Source: Hyphomicrobium sp. 12-62-95 (lineage in GTDB: Bacteria > Pseudomonadota > Alphaproteobacteria > Rhizobiales > Hyphomicrobiaceae). From it: DNA of 47,628 nucleotides. Positions 31,770 through 40,573 of this stretch are shown here, piece by piece. Position numbers and translations under genes: made by a program. A model generated the notes under the pieces. That model saw only the letters and a list, made by a program, of their open reading frames with translations. It was not told the DNA's origin and did not search any database. The number at the start of each line of letters is the position of its first letter. Position 1 is the stretch's first letter. The stretch lies in the NCBI GenBank assembly GCA_002279935.1, contig NCCZ01000026.1, positions 1 to 47,628 of the forward strand, given 5' to 3'.

Positions 31770-34061
31770 TCAGTTGAGCTTGATGGAGCCGAAGAGGCGG
31801 ACGCTGGCGCCGGGGAGGAGGACGTCTTCGCGGCGTTGGAAGGAGGCATGGTTCAGGACTTCATCGTCGGCGAGGTTCTCGCCCTTGAGACCGATGGTGA
31901 TCTCCTGGGGTAGGCCGCCAACCCCGGTCAGGCGCGCGGTGTAGCTCAATTCGGCGGAAACAAGGGTGTAGCCCGGGGTGGCGACCTCATCAAAGTCGGC
32001 GGCGAAGCGGTTTTGATCAAAGGCATGCAGGAGGCCGACACGCGCGAACCAGTTCGCATCGCGGTAGTAGAGACCTCCGCCCAGACGGTGGGGCGGGATG
32101 CGGGGAACGTTGCCTCCGCCCTCAAACTCGGCGTTGACGAAGTCGTACTGGCCCTCGATGCCCCACAAGCCATTCCATATCGGCGCCACGTCGTACTGTG
32201 CAGAGATTTCCACGCCGTAGAACGTTGCGTCCCGTTGATCGAAAAGGACCTGGTCGAGTTCGTCCTCAACGCCGCAGGAGGCAAGAGTTTCGCCGCACTC
32301 GACGCCGGTGAGCCCCTTGAAGATGAAGCCGTCGAACTGAGTGTAATAGGCAGTGGCGTCATAGCGAAACCCTCCGGTTGCTTTTCGCAACCCTGCTTCA
32401 ATCGTCGTCGCCTTCTCGATTTCCAGATCGGGATTGCCGATTTCGAACGTACCGGTCGCTTCGTGGGCGCCGGCGGAGAACAACTCTCCCACATCAGGAG
32501 CGCGTTCGACGTACTGACCGTTCAGCGAGACGACGTGTGCACCGGGCAGACGATAGAGGCCGCCTAAGCTGACGCTGACGGGCGTGTAGTTGCGCGACAA
32601 CTGCGTCAGCGGCACGGCCGGGTACAGAGGGTCTAGGCGGCCCGAGCCCTCGACATCGGTGTGCTCGATGCGTGCCGCGGCTTGCAGCGTGAGATCGGCC
32701 GTGACGTCCAGTTCTTCGAAAATAAAGGCGGCGATGCTGTCATTCTCGGCGGGGGCTAAGAGGTCGTCGGCATCGTCTTCCAGCGCAAGCCCTGCGATGT
32801 TGCGCGATACGAACTGCGTTCCGATCGCGCCACGCAGCGTGCCGAGTGATGTGACGATGGGCAGGTGCTGCGCCTCGACACGGGCCTCGTATTCTTCGTT
32901 GGTGAAGAGGGCCTTTGCCTCACCGTCCTCGACGATTTCCCGGTGAGCGTAGTCGGAGCCGCCGAACCAGACGCGCAGCGCTTCTACGCCGAAATCCTGG
33001 ACCCGCCATTCGCCTCTTACCTGAACCTTGTCTTGTTCCAGATCGATGCGCTTGTTTTCTTCGACCGCCTCCTCGCCCGGGATGCCGTAAAGGCTTTCGA
33101 TGCGCGAGACCGAGACACCAAGGAAGCCGGACAGGCCGACCATCGAGATGCCCAGCGCGCCGCCTTCGCTGTCGACGAAGGTGTTCAGTTGGCGACCGCG
33201 CGGGGTGTCGTAGTCGTCGGCGCGGCGCTTGAAGCCATCGGCGTGCACGGCGACGCCGTTCGCGCCTGCCGTGGCGCGGAACGATCCGTCACGGCCATCA
33301 TCGACGGATGAAATCCCGCCGCGAATCTCACCTGAGAAGCCGCCGTTGGGGATCGCGGATGGGATGCGATCGTTTTCAACGGCGACGACGCCGCCGATGG
33401 CCTGGCTGCCGTAGCGCAGCGTTGCAGGGCCGCGCACCACTTCGACGCGCGAGGCGGCCGAGGGGTCGATGGGAACAGCGTGGTCTTCGGAGAGGGCTGC
33501 CACGTCGCCGCTGCCGATGCCGTTTTCCTGCACGCGCACGCGATAAGTATCGAGACCGCGAATGATGGGCCGGTTGGAGCCGGCCGCGAACGTGGTTCCG
33601 GAGATGCCGGGTTTGGTTTGCAGCGTTTCAGTGAGTGTCGATCCGCGGGTGGCTTCGATCTCGCGTTCGGTGGTGACGGTAACGGGCACGAAGGCGTCAT
33701 CGACGACGAGGAGCGTTCCGGGCAGTTGATCGCCCAGGACTTGCGGCGTGACCGTTTCTTCCGCCGGGCTGACGGGTTCGGGCTCAGCGGATGTGGATGC
33801 TTGCGATGCCGGGGCAGGTTTGGGCGCGGACTGCTGCTGCGGCGCGGGCGTCTTCTTGGCGGCCTTCTTGGGTTTGGCCACGGGACTGGGGGCAGTGACC
33901 ACGACCTCGGGAAGTTCGACAGTGGCGGCGCTCTGGGCGGCGGCGGGGCCGCTCTGGACCGCAGACACTGTCGCGACGGCGGCGGCTGTCAGGAACAGGA
34001 GCGCGCGCGGCGTCAGCCGTCCCTTTGCGCGCAGCGGTGGTCCCACTCTCAAACTGATCAT
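31770..34061 (-). CDS. znuD: TonB-dependent outer-membrane receptor, ZnuD-like, probably for zinc
   Basis: The 763-residue receptor has a signal (LLFLTAAAVATVSAVQSGPAAA), a TonB box ELPEVVVTAP, then a Pro/Lys/Ala-rich stretch (about 57-110), a plug domain with GSTLTETLQTKPGISGTTFA, SNRPIIRGLDTYRVRVQENG and SEDHAVPIDPSAASRVEVVR, and the 22-strand barrel to the C-terminal LFGSIKLN. The plug motifs are those of ZnuD. Two palindromic Zur-box candidates lie within 60 bases ahead of the start, and zur is adjacent. A link to lanthanide uptake (LutH) was considered but the motifs and operators favour zinc. Confidence 0.88.
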   Translation of the reverse strand: MISLRVGPPLRAKGRLTPRALLFLTAAAVATVSAVQSGPAAAQSAATVELPEVVVTAPSPVAKPKKAAKKTPAPQQQSAPKPAPASQASTSAEPEPVSPAEETVTPQVLGDQLPGTLLVVDDAFVPVTVTTEREIEATRGSTLTETLQTKPGISGTTFAAGSNRPIIRGLDTYRVRVQENGIGSGDVAALSEDHAVPIDPSAASRVEVVRGPATLRYGSQAIGGVVAVENDRIPSAIPNGGFSGEIRGGISSVDDGRDGSFRATAGANGVAVHADGFKRRADDYDTPRGRQLNTFVDSEGGALGISMVGLSGFLGVSVSRIESLYGIPGEEAVEENKRIDLEQDKVQVRGEWRVQDFGVEALRVWFGGSDYAHREIVEDGEAKALFTNEEYEARVEAQHLPIVTSLGTLRGAIGTQFVSRNIAGLALEDDADDLLAPAENDSIAAFIFEELDVTADLTLQAAARIEHTDVEGSGRLDPLYPAVPLTQLSRNYTPVSVSLGGLYRLPGAHVVSLNGQYVERAPDVGELFSAGAHEATGTFEIGNPDLEIEKATTIEAGLRKATGGFRYDATAYYTQFDGFIFKGLTGVECGETLASCGVEDELDQVLFDQRDATFYGVEISAQYDVAPIWNGLWGIEGQYDFVNAEFEGGGNVPRIPPHRLGGGLYYRDANWFARVGLLHAFDQNRFAADFDEVATPGYTLVSAELSYTARLTGVGGLPQEITIGLKGENLADDEVLNHASFQRREDVLLPGASVRLFGSIKLN

Positions 34062-34072
34062 CGCCGACTTCC

Positions 34073-34095
34073 CGGATGTTATACTATCTCATCCG
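34073..34095. promoter_or_regulatory. Zur-box candidate 1 upstream of the TonB receptor
   Basis: CGGATGTTATA / CTCATCCG outer arms form an imperfect palindrome 12 bases ahead of the receptor start. It shares the ATGTTATA core with the site at 34777-34795, and resembles alphaproteobacterial Zur sites (GTTATAATATAAC type). Confidence 0.7.
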
Positions 34096-34100
34096 AGAGA

Positions 34101-34117
34101 AGCGGATATTATCCGCT
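34101..34117. promoter_or_regulatory. Zur-box candidate 2: perfect 17-bp palindrome
   Basis: AGCGGATA-T-TATCCGCT, 40 bases ahead of the receptor start. The left arm AGCGGATATTAT recurs exactly at the zur/COG0523 intergenic site, which supports a shared regulator. Confidence 0.75.
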
Positions 34118-34204
34118 CAGGCAAGCGGTCTTGGCGACCGGGCCTATCAACGGTTCATCGGTTGCGGCTTGGCGGCCACACCCGGCACGCGCGACGGCTG
34201 CGGC

Positions 34205-34621
34205 TTAGGCGATGGACGAGGTTTGGGTGCAGCGGGCGCAGGTGCCGCGCAGTTCGAGCGTCATCTGGCGCAGGGTGAAGCGCGCGTTCGCGGCCCAGTC
34301 GGAGAGCGCCTTCAAGGCTTTTGGCTCGTCGAACTCATCGACGCCGCCGCAGCGGTCGCAGATCGCAAAGACGGCTGAGCCTTTGTGAATGGCGTGGCTG
34401 CAGGCGACGAAGGCGTTGAGGCTTTCGAGGCGGTGGGCGGCGCCCGACGCGATCAACCTGTCGAGCGAGCGATAAACGGTCTGCGGGGCAAGTGTCGCCT
34501 TATCTCGCAAGCTATCGATGATTTCGTAAGCGCTCACGGGGCGGCCGGCATCGCGGAGGGCATCCGAGATCAGACGGTCCTGTTCCCCTGACGGGCGGCG
34601 TTTGGTGGTTTTTTTGGTCAC
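34205..34621 (-). CDS. zur: Zinc-uptake regulator, Fur family
   Basis: Zur represses zinc-uptake genes when zinc is bound. The 138-residue protein has the winged-helix half (RLISDALRDAGRPVSAYEII, then LAPQTVYRSLDRLIASGAAH) and the metal half with FVACSHAIHKGSAVFAICDR and two structural pairs CDRC and CARC. Start GTG 34621 was chosen from GGACAAGAA ahead; the open frame to 34744 has no ATG and no homology. It lies between the receptor gene and the divergent COG0523 gene, with an operator in the intergenic space, so autoregulation is likely. Confidence 0.9.
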   Translation of the reverse strand: MTKKTTKRRPSGEQDRLISDALRDAGRPVSAYEIIDSLRDKATLAPQTVYRSLDRLIASGAAHRLESLNAFVACSHAIHKGSAVFAICDRCGGVDEFDEPKALKALSDWAANARFTLRQMTLELRGTCARCTQTSSIA

Positions 34622-34776
34622 GACGGTTCTTGTCCGGCATCGGGCCAGCGTTCGCAAGGCAAAGTTGGGCGGTTTTGCTCGGGCCGTTGTGCATGGCCCG
34701 TGGCCTCCCCCCGGGTTCTCTTTGCCCCCTTGTGGCTTGTTCAACGTCGACTTGACAGACGCAGCTTACATTTGTA

Positions 34777-34795
34777 GCGGATATTATAACATCCG
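34777..34795. promoter_or_regulatory. Zur-box candidate 3 between zur and the COG0523 gene
   Basis: GCGGATATTATAACATCCG, a near-perfect inverted repeat 20 bases ahead of the COG0523 start. It combines the left arm of site 2 with the right arm type of site 1. Confidence 0.8.
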
Positions 34796-34815
34796 GACAA
34801 TTTGGAGGCCAAGCC

Positions 34816-36075
34816 ATGGACGACACCGTTGCCCATTATTTTGAGCAGCAATCCGGCGCGCCGGACACGCGCCTGCCCGTGACCGTGCTGTCGGGGTTCC
34901 TGGGGGCCGGGAAGACGACGCTGCTCAATCACGTGCTCAACAATCGGGAGGGTTTGCGCGTCGCGGTGATCGTCAATGATATGAGCGAGGTGAACATCGA
35001 CGCGGAGTTGGTGGAGCGCGGCGGGGCGGATCTGAAGCGCACGGAAGAGACACTCGTTGAGATGTCGAACGGGTGCATTTGCTGCACGCTGCGGGACGAT
35101 CTTTTGAAGGAAGTGCGGCGCTTGGCTGCCGAGGGGCGCTTCGATTATTTGCTGATCGAGTCCACGGGCATCGCGGAACCGCTGCCCGTGGCCACCACGT
35201 TCGAATTCCGCGACGAAGAGGGCGTCAGCCTGTCGGATGTGGCGCGACTCGATACGATGGTGACGGTCGTCGATACCGCGCACCTCGTGAAAGACTATTC
35301 CTCGCACGATTTTCTGAAAGATCGCGGTGAGGTGGCGGGTGATGAGGACGAGAGGCCGCTGGTGCAATTGCTGGTCGATCAGATCGAATTCGCCGACGTT
35401 ATTATTCTGAACAAGACCGACGTAGCGACACACGCGGAACGCGAAGCGGCGCGGGCGATCGTACGGTCACTCAATGCGGGAGCACGCATCATCGAGACGA
35501 GCCACGCGAAGGTCGATCCCCGTTCGATCCTGGATACGGGCCTCTTTGACTTTGAAACTGCGCACCGGCACCCGACCTGGTACAAGGAATTGAACGGCTT
35601 CAAGGAGCATCAGCCGGAGACGGCGGAGTATGGCATTTCGAGCTTCGTTTACCGGGCGCGTGGACCTTTTGAGCCCGCGAAGCTGCATGCCTTCTTTTCC
35701 AAGTCCTGGCCGGGCGTGATCCGCGCCAAGGGCTTTTTCTGGCTCGCCACGCGGCCGCAGTGGGTGGGGGAACTGGCGCAGGCTGGCGCGCTCGTGCGGC
35801 ACGAGGCGATCGGGTACTGGTGGGCGGCGGTGCCGAAGACGAAATGGCCGGCGGACGATAGCCTCGTGAAGCGGATCAACAAGACCTGGCACGAGCTCTG
35901 GGGCGACCGGCGGCAGGAGATGGTCTTCATCGGCACGCGCGAGATGGACCAGGCTGCGATCAAAGCCGAGTTGGATGCCTGCCTGCTGGCGCTTCCGAAG
36001 ACGGGAGCCGTGGATACAAAGGCATGGGCGCATTTGCCTGATCCGTTTCCCGAGTGGCGGCGCGAGGCAGCGTAG
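34816..36075 (+). CDS. COG0523 GTPase, probable zinc metallochaperone (ZigA/ZagA type)
   Basis: The 419-residue protein is a CobW/COG0523 G3E GTPase: P-loop SGFLGAGKTT (27-34), NDMSEVNIDAELV, the metal motif NGCICCTLRDD (Cys87, Cys89, Cys90), LLIESTGIAEP and base-recognition NKTD near residue 200. The C-terminal CobW_C domain is present (GVIRAKGFFWLATRPQ). Such proteins deliver zinc to client enzymes during scarcity and are commonly under Zur, as the operator here suggests. Start ATG 34816 follows TTTGGAGGCCAAGCC. Not a cobalamin gene by context. Confidence 0.93.
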   Translation: MDDTVAHYFEQQSGAPDTRLPVTVLSGFLGAGKTTLLNHVLNNREGLRVAVIVNDMSEVNIDAELVERGGADLKRTEETLVEMSNGCICCTLRDDLLKEVRRLAAEGRFDYLLIESTGIAEPLPVATTFEFRDEEGVSLSDVARLDTMVTVVDTAHLVKDYSSHDFLKDRGEVAGDEDERPLVQLLVDQIEFADVIILNKTDVATHAEREAARAIVRSLNAGARIIETSHAKVDPRSILDTGLFDFETAHRHPTWYKELNGFKEHQPETAEYGISSFVYRARGPFEPAKLHAFFSKSWPGVIRAKGFFWLATRPQWVGELAQAGALVRHEAIGYWWAAVPKTKWPADDSLVKRINKTWHELWGDRRQEMVFIGTREMDQAAIKAELDACLLALPKTGAVDTKAWAHLPDPFPEWRREAA

Positions 36076-36318
36076 GGCACGACGGGGGGCGGCCCGGCGA
36101 TTATATGCCGTCGCGGCTCTACGCGCCTCACTTCCGCCAGCCCACAATGTCCCAATTCAGCGCCGCTACCCGGGGTCAATTGTTACGCCCTGATGAGCGG
36201 GCCGGCGGGCATCCAGCCGTCATCGCACCGGGCCTGCCCCGGTCTGGTGCGGAGTTGGAAGTCGGCGCCGGATCGGCTATCGAAGGCGCTGCAATCTTGC
36301 AGGCCACCGGGACACAGT

Positions 36319-37866
36319 ATGGCAGATCAGTTTTCCATGGGGCGATCCCGCGTGGGCCGTTCTCAGAGCCGGCTCCAGTTGGCGCTTGCCGTCGTTGCCG
36401 GGATGATGGCGCTGTACTCCGGGGCCGAGGCCAGGGAACCGCGTCCGCAGCGCGCCGTCGAGATGATCGCCGAGCGCGATGTCGGCGATCCGATCATGGC
36501 GGTGGTTTCCATCAAGGGCCAAAACGTCACCTTTTATGATGCCGATGGCTGGATACTGCGCACGCCGGTGTCCACGGGCATGAAGGGACGGGAGACGCCG
36601 GCCGGCGTTTTCACAATTCTCGAAAAGCGGGCGGACCATCGTTCGAACCTCTACGACGACGCCGAGATGCCGCACATGCAGCGTCTGACATGGAACGGCA
36701 TTGCGATGCATGGCGGTCTTCTGCCGGGGCGCCCGGCGTCGAAGGGCTGCGTGCGCTTGCCCTACGGCTTCGCCAGCGACCTGTTTGAACGAACAGAGCT
36801 TGGGATGAGGGTCGTCATCTCGCCGGATGATGCCGCTCCGGTCGATATTTCTCACGCGGCTCTCTTGGCACCGAATGCGGCAACGGCTGCGGCGACGCCG
36901 GAGCGGGCCGAGATGCTTGAACTCGAGGCCACCGCGGCGGCCACTGCTGCCAGCGAGGCCAAGAAAACTGCTAAAGCCGCGGCGCGCGCGGCGGCACCGG
37001 TTGCTGCATCATTGAAGTCTCTGGAGCGGCGAAAGAAGGCCGCCGACGCCGAGCTTGCTGCTGCTGAGAAGGCGCTGTCTGCTGCAAAGACAGAGAAGGC
37101 TTTGACGCGTGCCGAAGAGCGCAAGGCGAAGGCTGTGACGAAAGCCGCGGACGCGCTCGCACGGCTCGAGAGCGCACGAGCCGAGGGGCAGGCGAAAATA
37201 GACGCTGCGGCCGCAGCGAAAGAGGCTGTCAAAGCCGCGACCGACAAGATGAGCGAAACCGCCAAGGCTGCCAGTGACGCCAAGCTCGCCTTGCAGCCGG
37301 TGTCGATTTTCATCAGCCGCGCGACGCAGAAAGTCTATGTGCGCCGGAACACGCGCAAGCCGTGGCCGGATGGCGGCGAGGTTTACGACGCGACGATCGA
37401 AGCTCCGATTGAGATCCGCGATCCTAACCGGCCGATCGGCACGCACGTTTTCACGGCCATGGCGTCATCGGGATCGGCGCTGCGCTGGACCGCGGTCACG
37501 ATCGACAACGGGGACGTCCCCAACAGCGCACTCGACCGCATCACCATACCGCCGGATGTTCTCGACCGGATTGCTGCGGGCGCACGGCCACGGGCGTCGA
37601 TCATCATCTCGGACGAGCCGTTGAGCCGGGAGACGAACTATCGGACCGAATTTGTCGCCGTCTTGAGCAATCAGCCTCAAGGTGGCTTCAAGACACGCCG
37701 GCCGACGCCGCCGCCGGTCAGCAGCCCGGTCATCAGCAGCAATAGCTGGGGTGGCGGGGGAGGTTTCTTCGGCTTTGGCTACCTCGATGAACCCCCGCCT
37801 AATCGCAAGCAGGTCAAGGTCCGGCCGGCCCCGCGCAAGACGTACACTAAGCAAGGGTGGTGGTAG
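36319..37866 (+). CDS. L,D-transpeptidase (YkuD) with Ala-rich coiled coil and a second degenerate domain
   Basis: The 515-residue exported protein has a signal (LQLALAVVAGMMALYSGAEA), a YkuD domain (about 45-175) with catalytic IAMHGGLLPGRPASKGCVRL (His and Cys), and a long Ala/Lys/Glu-rich coiled coil (about 195-320). A second segment VSIFISRATQKVYVRRN...RPIGTHVFTAM looks like the start of another YkuD domain but lacks the catalytic HxGC. The tail is Pro/Gly-rich (GGGGGFFGFGYLDE). It would cross-link peptidoglycan or attach proteins to it. Start ATG 36319 is chosen; a frame from 36193 precedes it without signal. ATG 36337 is also possible. Confidence 0.88.
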   Translation: MADQFSMGRSRVGRSQSRLQLALAVVAGMMALYSGAEAREPRPQRAVEMIAERDVGDPIMAVVSIKGQNVTFYDADGWILRTPVSTGMKGRETPAGVFTILEKRADHRSNLYDDAEMPHMQRLTWNGIAMHGGLLPGRPASKGCVRLPYGFASDLFERTELGMRVVISPDDAAPVDISHAALLAPNAATAAATPERAEMLELEATAAATAASEAKKTAKAAARAAAPVAASLKSLERRKKAADAELAAAEKALSAAKTEKALTRAEERKAKAVTKAADALARLESARAEGQAKIDAAAAAKEAVKAATDKMSETAKAASDAKLALQPVSIFISRATQKVYVRRNTRKPWPDGGEVYDATIEAPIEIRDPNRPIGTHVFTAMASSGSALRWTAVTIDNGDVPNSALDRITIPPDVLDRIAAGARPRASIIISDEPLSRETNYRTEFVAVLSNQPQGGFKTRRPTPPPVSSPVISSNSWGGGGGFFGFGYLDEPPPNRKQVKVRPAPRKTYTKQGWW

Positions 37867-38074
37867 GCTAGCTTCCCCGAGGGGGGCTTTGCCAGAGCAC
37901 CATTAGTTGCATGCGCCACGGACAGTTTTTGGTTTGCCGGACGCGTTGGGCGGCGAGCGTTGCCTTGGGGGGCGTTTCAGGGTAGTAACCGCGCCATCTC
38001 AAGCAACCGCGTGAGACGCTGCCCGGCACCCTTGGAGGCCGGCTTGCAGCTTTTTTCTATTTGGAGATCCCGTC

Positions 38075-38818
38075 ATGGCTTCTGAGATCATCGCTCTCAA
38101 GGCCACGGCGCGCCCGCGTGCAGGCAAGGGGGCCGCACGTCAAGCTCGCCGTGAAGGAAACATACCCGCCGTTATCTACGGCGACAACCAGACACCCGAA
38201 ACGATCGCAATCGAATACAACGAACTGTGGAAGCAGATCCTCAAGGGGAAATTCACTGCGTCGGTGTTCGATGTCGATATCGCCGGCAAGGGCAAGATCC
38301 GCGTGATTCCGCGCGACGTGCAGGTCGATCCCGTCAAGGACTTCCCCATTCACGTCGACTTCCTGCGCGTGGGCAAGGATGGCATCATCCGCGTCGCCGT
38401 GCCGGTCAAGTTCCTCAACGATACGCTGTCGCCCGGCTTGAAGCGCGGCGGCATTCTTAACATCGTGCGCCACGAAGTCGAAGTGTTCTGCCCGTACGAC
38501 CGTATTCCTGCGGCATTCGAGATCAATCTCGAAGGCACCGAGATCGGAACGTCGATCCACATTTCGTCGGTCGATCTGCCCGAAGGCGTCACGCCGGTGA
38601 TTGCAAACCGCGACTTCACGATCGCCACGATTGCCGGCGTTCGTAAGGAAGAGGAAGCGGCGGCGGATGCGGCTCCGGCTGCAGGCGCGGCTCCGGCTGC
38701 GGCGGCCAAGGGCGCGGCACCAGCTGCGGCCAAGGGTGCGGCTCCGGCTGCAGGCGGCAAGGCTCCGGCGGCTGGCGGCAAGGCTGCTCCGGCTGCACCG
38801 GCTGCCAAGAAGAAGTAA
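38075..38818 (+). CDS. rplY: 50S ribosomal protein L25/Ctc with an Ala/Pro-rich tail
   Basis: L25 binds 5S rRNA. The 247-residue protein has the L25 domain (ARPRAGKGAARQARREGNIP, IAIEYNELWKQILKGKFTAS) and the Ctc/TL5 beta domain (DFPIHVDFLRVGKDGIIRVA, then GGILNIVRHEVEVFCPYDRI). From about residue 195 it has a low-complexity tail of AAPAA, KGAAPAA and GGKAP units ending KKK. Start ATG 38075 follows TTGGAGATCC. It lies upstream of pth with a hairpin between, the usual bacterial pairing. Confidence 0.96.
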   Translation: MASEIIALKATARPRAGKGAARQARREGNIPAVIYGDNQTPETIAIEYNELWKQILKGKFTASVFDVDIAGKGKIRVIPRDVQVDPVKDFPIHVDFLRVGKDGIIRVAVPVKFLNDTLSPGLKRGGILNIVRHEVEVFCPYDRIPAAFEINLEGTEIGTSIHISSVDLPEGVTPVIANRDFTIATIAGVRKEEEAAADAAPAAGAAPAAAAKGAAPAAAKGAAPAAGGKAPAAGGKAAPAAPAAKKK

Positions 38819-38826
38819 TACGACAT

Positions 38827-38858
38827 GGCCGGCGCGCGCCTATAAGTGCGCGCCGGCC
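38827..38858 (+). terminator. Hairpin after rplY
   Basis: GGCCGGCGCGC / GCGCGCCGGCC, an 11-bp perfect stem with a 10-base loop and GTTTATC after it, 8 bases from the rplY stop. It likely lowers read-through into pth. Confidence 0.8.
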
Positions 38859-38887
38859 GTTTATCTTGACGCGGGGCGAATGGCGCC

Positions 38888-39625
38888 ATGAAGCTCTTCG
38901 TGGGGCTCGGCAATCCGGGCGAAAAGTACGCGAAGAACCGGCACAACATCGGCTTCATGGCCGTGGACCGCATCGCGGAAGCGCACGGCTTCGGTCCGTG
39001 GAAAAAGAAGTTCAAGGGTTATGCCGCCGACGGCGAGATCGGCGGGGAAAAGGTGCTTCTGTTGAAGCCCGAGACCTACATGAACGAGAGCGGCCAGAGC
39101 GTTGGCGAGGCCGCACGGTTTTTGAAAATCTCCGAAGGTGACGTGATCGTCTTTCACGACGAACTCGATCTGCTGCCCGGCCGGATCAAAGTCAAAACCG
39201 GCGGTGGAAATGCCGGGCACAACGGCTTGCGCTCTATCTCCGCGCATCTGGGCAATGAGACGGTGCGGGTGCGGCTTGGCATCGGGCATCCGGGATCGAA
39301 GGATGCGGTGTCGCATTTCGTGTTGAGCGATTTCGCCAAGGCCGATCAGCAGTGGTTGCCGGATCTGCTTGATGCCGTTGCGAAGGCTGCGCCGCATCTG
39401 GCCAAGGGCGACGCGGCGCGGTTCCAGACGGATGTCGCGCGCCTTTTGCAGAACGGTAACGAGGGCGGCGCGGACAAGGACAAGCCGGTCAGGAGCGATG
39501 GCGGCGCGCGGTCGCAGCGGCCGGCGCCGTCGGGCGGGCCGCCAGGAGAGCGGCAATCGAAGCGGGCTGGTGCGCTCGCCGACAACCTCGCGAAGTGGCT
39601 GGCGGGACGCAAACCGAAGGACTGA
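38888..39625 (+). CDS. pth: Peptidyl-tRNA hydrolase
   Basis: Pth recycles tRNA from aborted peptidyl-tRNA. The 245-residue protein begins MKLFVGLGNPGEKYAKNRHN with catalytic His19 and Asn9, then TYMNESG (Asn66), FHDELDLLPG with Asp91/94 and GGGNAGHNGLRS (Asn112). The catalytic core ends near residue 185; beyond it is a basic, Pro/Arg-rich extension of about 55 residues (RSQRPAPSGGPPGERQSKRA) not found in short versions but common in alphaproteobacteria. Confidence 0.97.
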   Translation: MKLFVGLGNPGEKYAKNRHNIGFMAVDRIAEAHGFGPWKKKFKGYAADGEIGGEKVLLLKPETYMNESGQSVGEAARFLKISEGDVIVFHDELDLLPGRIKVKTGGGNAGHNGLRSISAHLGNETVRVRLGIGHPGSKDAVSHFVLSDFAKADQQWLPDLLDAVAKAAPHLAKGDAARFQTDVARLLQNGNEGGADKDKPVRSDGGARSQRPAPSGGPPGERQSKRAGALADNLAKWLAGRKPKD

Positions 39626-39644
39626 GGTGACCGCCTCGCGGATT

Positions 39645-39666
39645 GCTGTGTTTGTAGAAACACAGC
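39645..39666. other. Hairpin downstream of pth
   Basis: GCTGTGTTT, loop GTAG, AAACACAGC: a perfect 9-bp stem, 20 bases after the pth stop, without a T-tract. Weak terminator or RNA end structure. Confidence 0.55.
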
Positions 39667-39750
39667 ATCAGCACCGGCCGGCATTTTCCCTCCTCCTCTT
39701 GTCACTCTGACAGGCTAAAACTTGGGGCACAGTTGAAATGGGGGAATGCC

Positions 39751-40542
39751 ATGACCGATGACATGCCGCAGGATGGTGACGGGCAATCCAAGACGCGGCG
39801 GCGCGCCATGGCCGCCTATCGCTGGAGCGACCGGTTTCAATGGCTGTCGTCCTGGTTCAAGACGCCGGCGGAGGTGGGCTTTGCCACGGCATCGGCTGCG
39901 GTCGTTGGAACCGTGACCAGTATGACACTGCTTGATGCCATCGAGACGCAAGCCAATCGCGCGCTCACCCCCGTGGTGCAGGAGCAGTCGCGCACAACGC
40001 AGAACTCCACGATCATCGAGATCATCGGCTACGACAAAGCTGGACGGCGGGGTGTGTTCGAAGTCGTCGTGCTGAATAAGGATTTCATGTGGGTGCACGC
40101 GAGCGCGGATGAACTGGAGCGGCAGGGCAAGAAGATCCCAGCGGCCTCGGTCGCAGATATCGTTCTGGATGGCGATGCGCGTGTGTCGCTGGCGGAGGCG
40201 CGCGAGATTATCGCCGTCGGCACGGCTTCCCAGGAGGGGCAGGCGGCGGCGGAGCATCAGCGGGCGCTACAGCGGGCCCAGCGCACGGCTCAAATCGCCG
40301 GCGGGCCCGCGCCAGAATGGGTCCCGGTCTATACGCTGAACCTCGGGCAATACCGCGATCCGTGCGCAGCCTGCGAGACGACGGGTACAAGCTGGCAGCG
40401 GCCGTTCGTGTTCATCTCGGTGCGCGACATGCAGGACGGCACGGTGATGGCGGAAGCCCTCGCCGACGCCATGACGGGGAAGGACAACCTGCCGAGCCCG
40501 GCCAGCTATTCGGCGTTCGAATTGGCGAAGATCCGAGGATGA
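39751..40542 (+). CDS. Uncharacterised protein with a possible membrane segment
   Basis: I do not recognise a family for this 263-residue protein. A hydrophobic stretch near residues 35-58 (EVGFATASAAVVGTVTSMTL) may be a membrane or signal-anchor segment. The C-terminal region has a CxxC pair in YRDPCAACETTGTSWQRPFV, and the middle part is Glu/Gln/Ala-rich. ATG 39751 was chosen over TTG 39733. It is the last intact gene before the transposase remnant and has the host-like GC-rich composition. Confidence 0.7.
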   Translation: MTDDMPQDGDGQSKTRRRAMAAYRWSDRFQWLSSWFKTPAEVGFATASAAVVGTVTSMTLLDAIETQANRALTPVVQEQSRTTQNSTIIEIIGYDKAGRRGVFEVVVLNKDFMWVHASADELERQGKKIPAASVADIVLDGDARVSLAEAREIIAVGTASQEGQAAAEHQRALQRAQRTAQIAGGPAPEWVPVYTLNLGQYRDPCAACETTGTSWQRPFVFISVRDMQDGTVMAEALADAMTGKDNLPSPASYSAFELAKIRG

Positions 40543-40573
40543 TGCGAAGAGCGCACATGTCGTGAGACCCGCC

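Noticed and set aside
31770..34061. TonB receptor as a lanthanide (LutH-like) receptor
   Set aside because: Close to xox genes, but plug motifs are ZnuD-like and the gene is flanked by Zur boxes, zur and a COG0523 gene.
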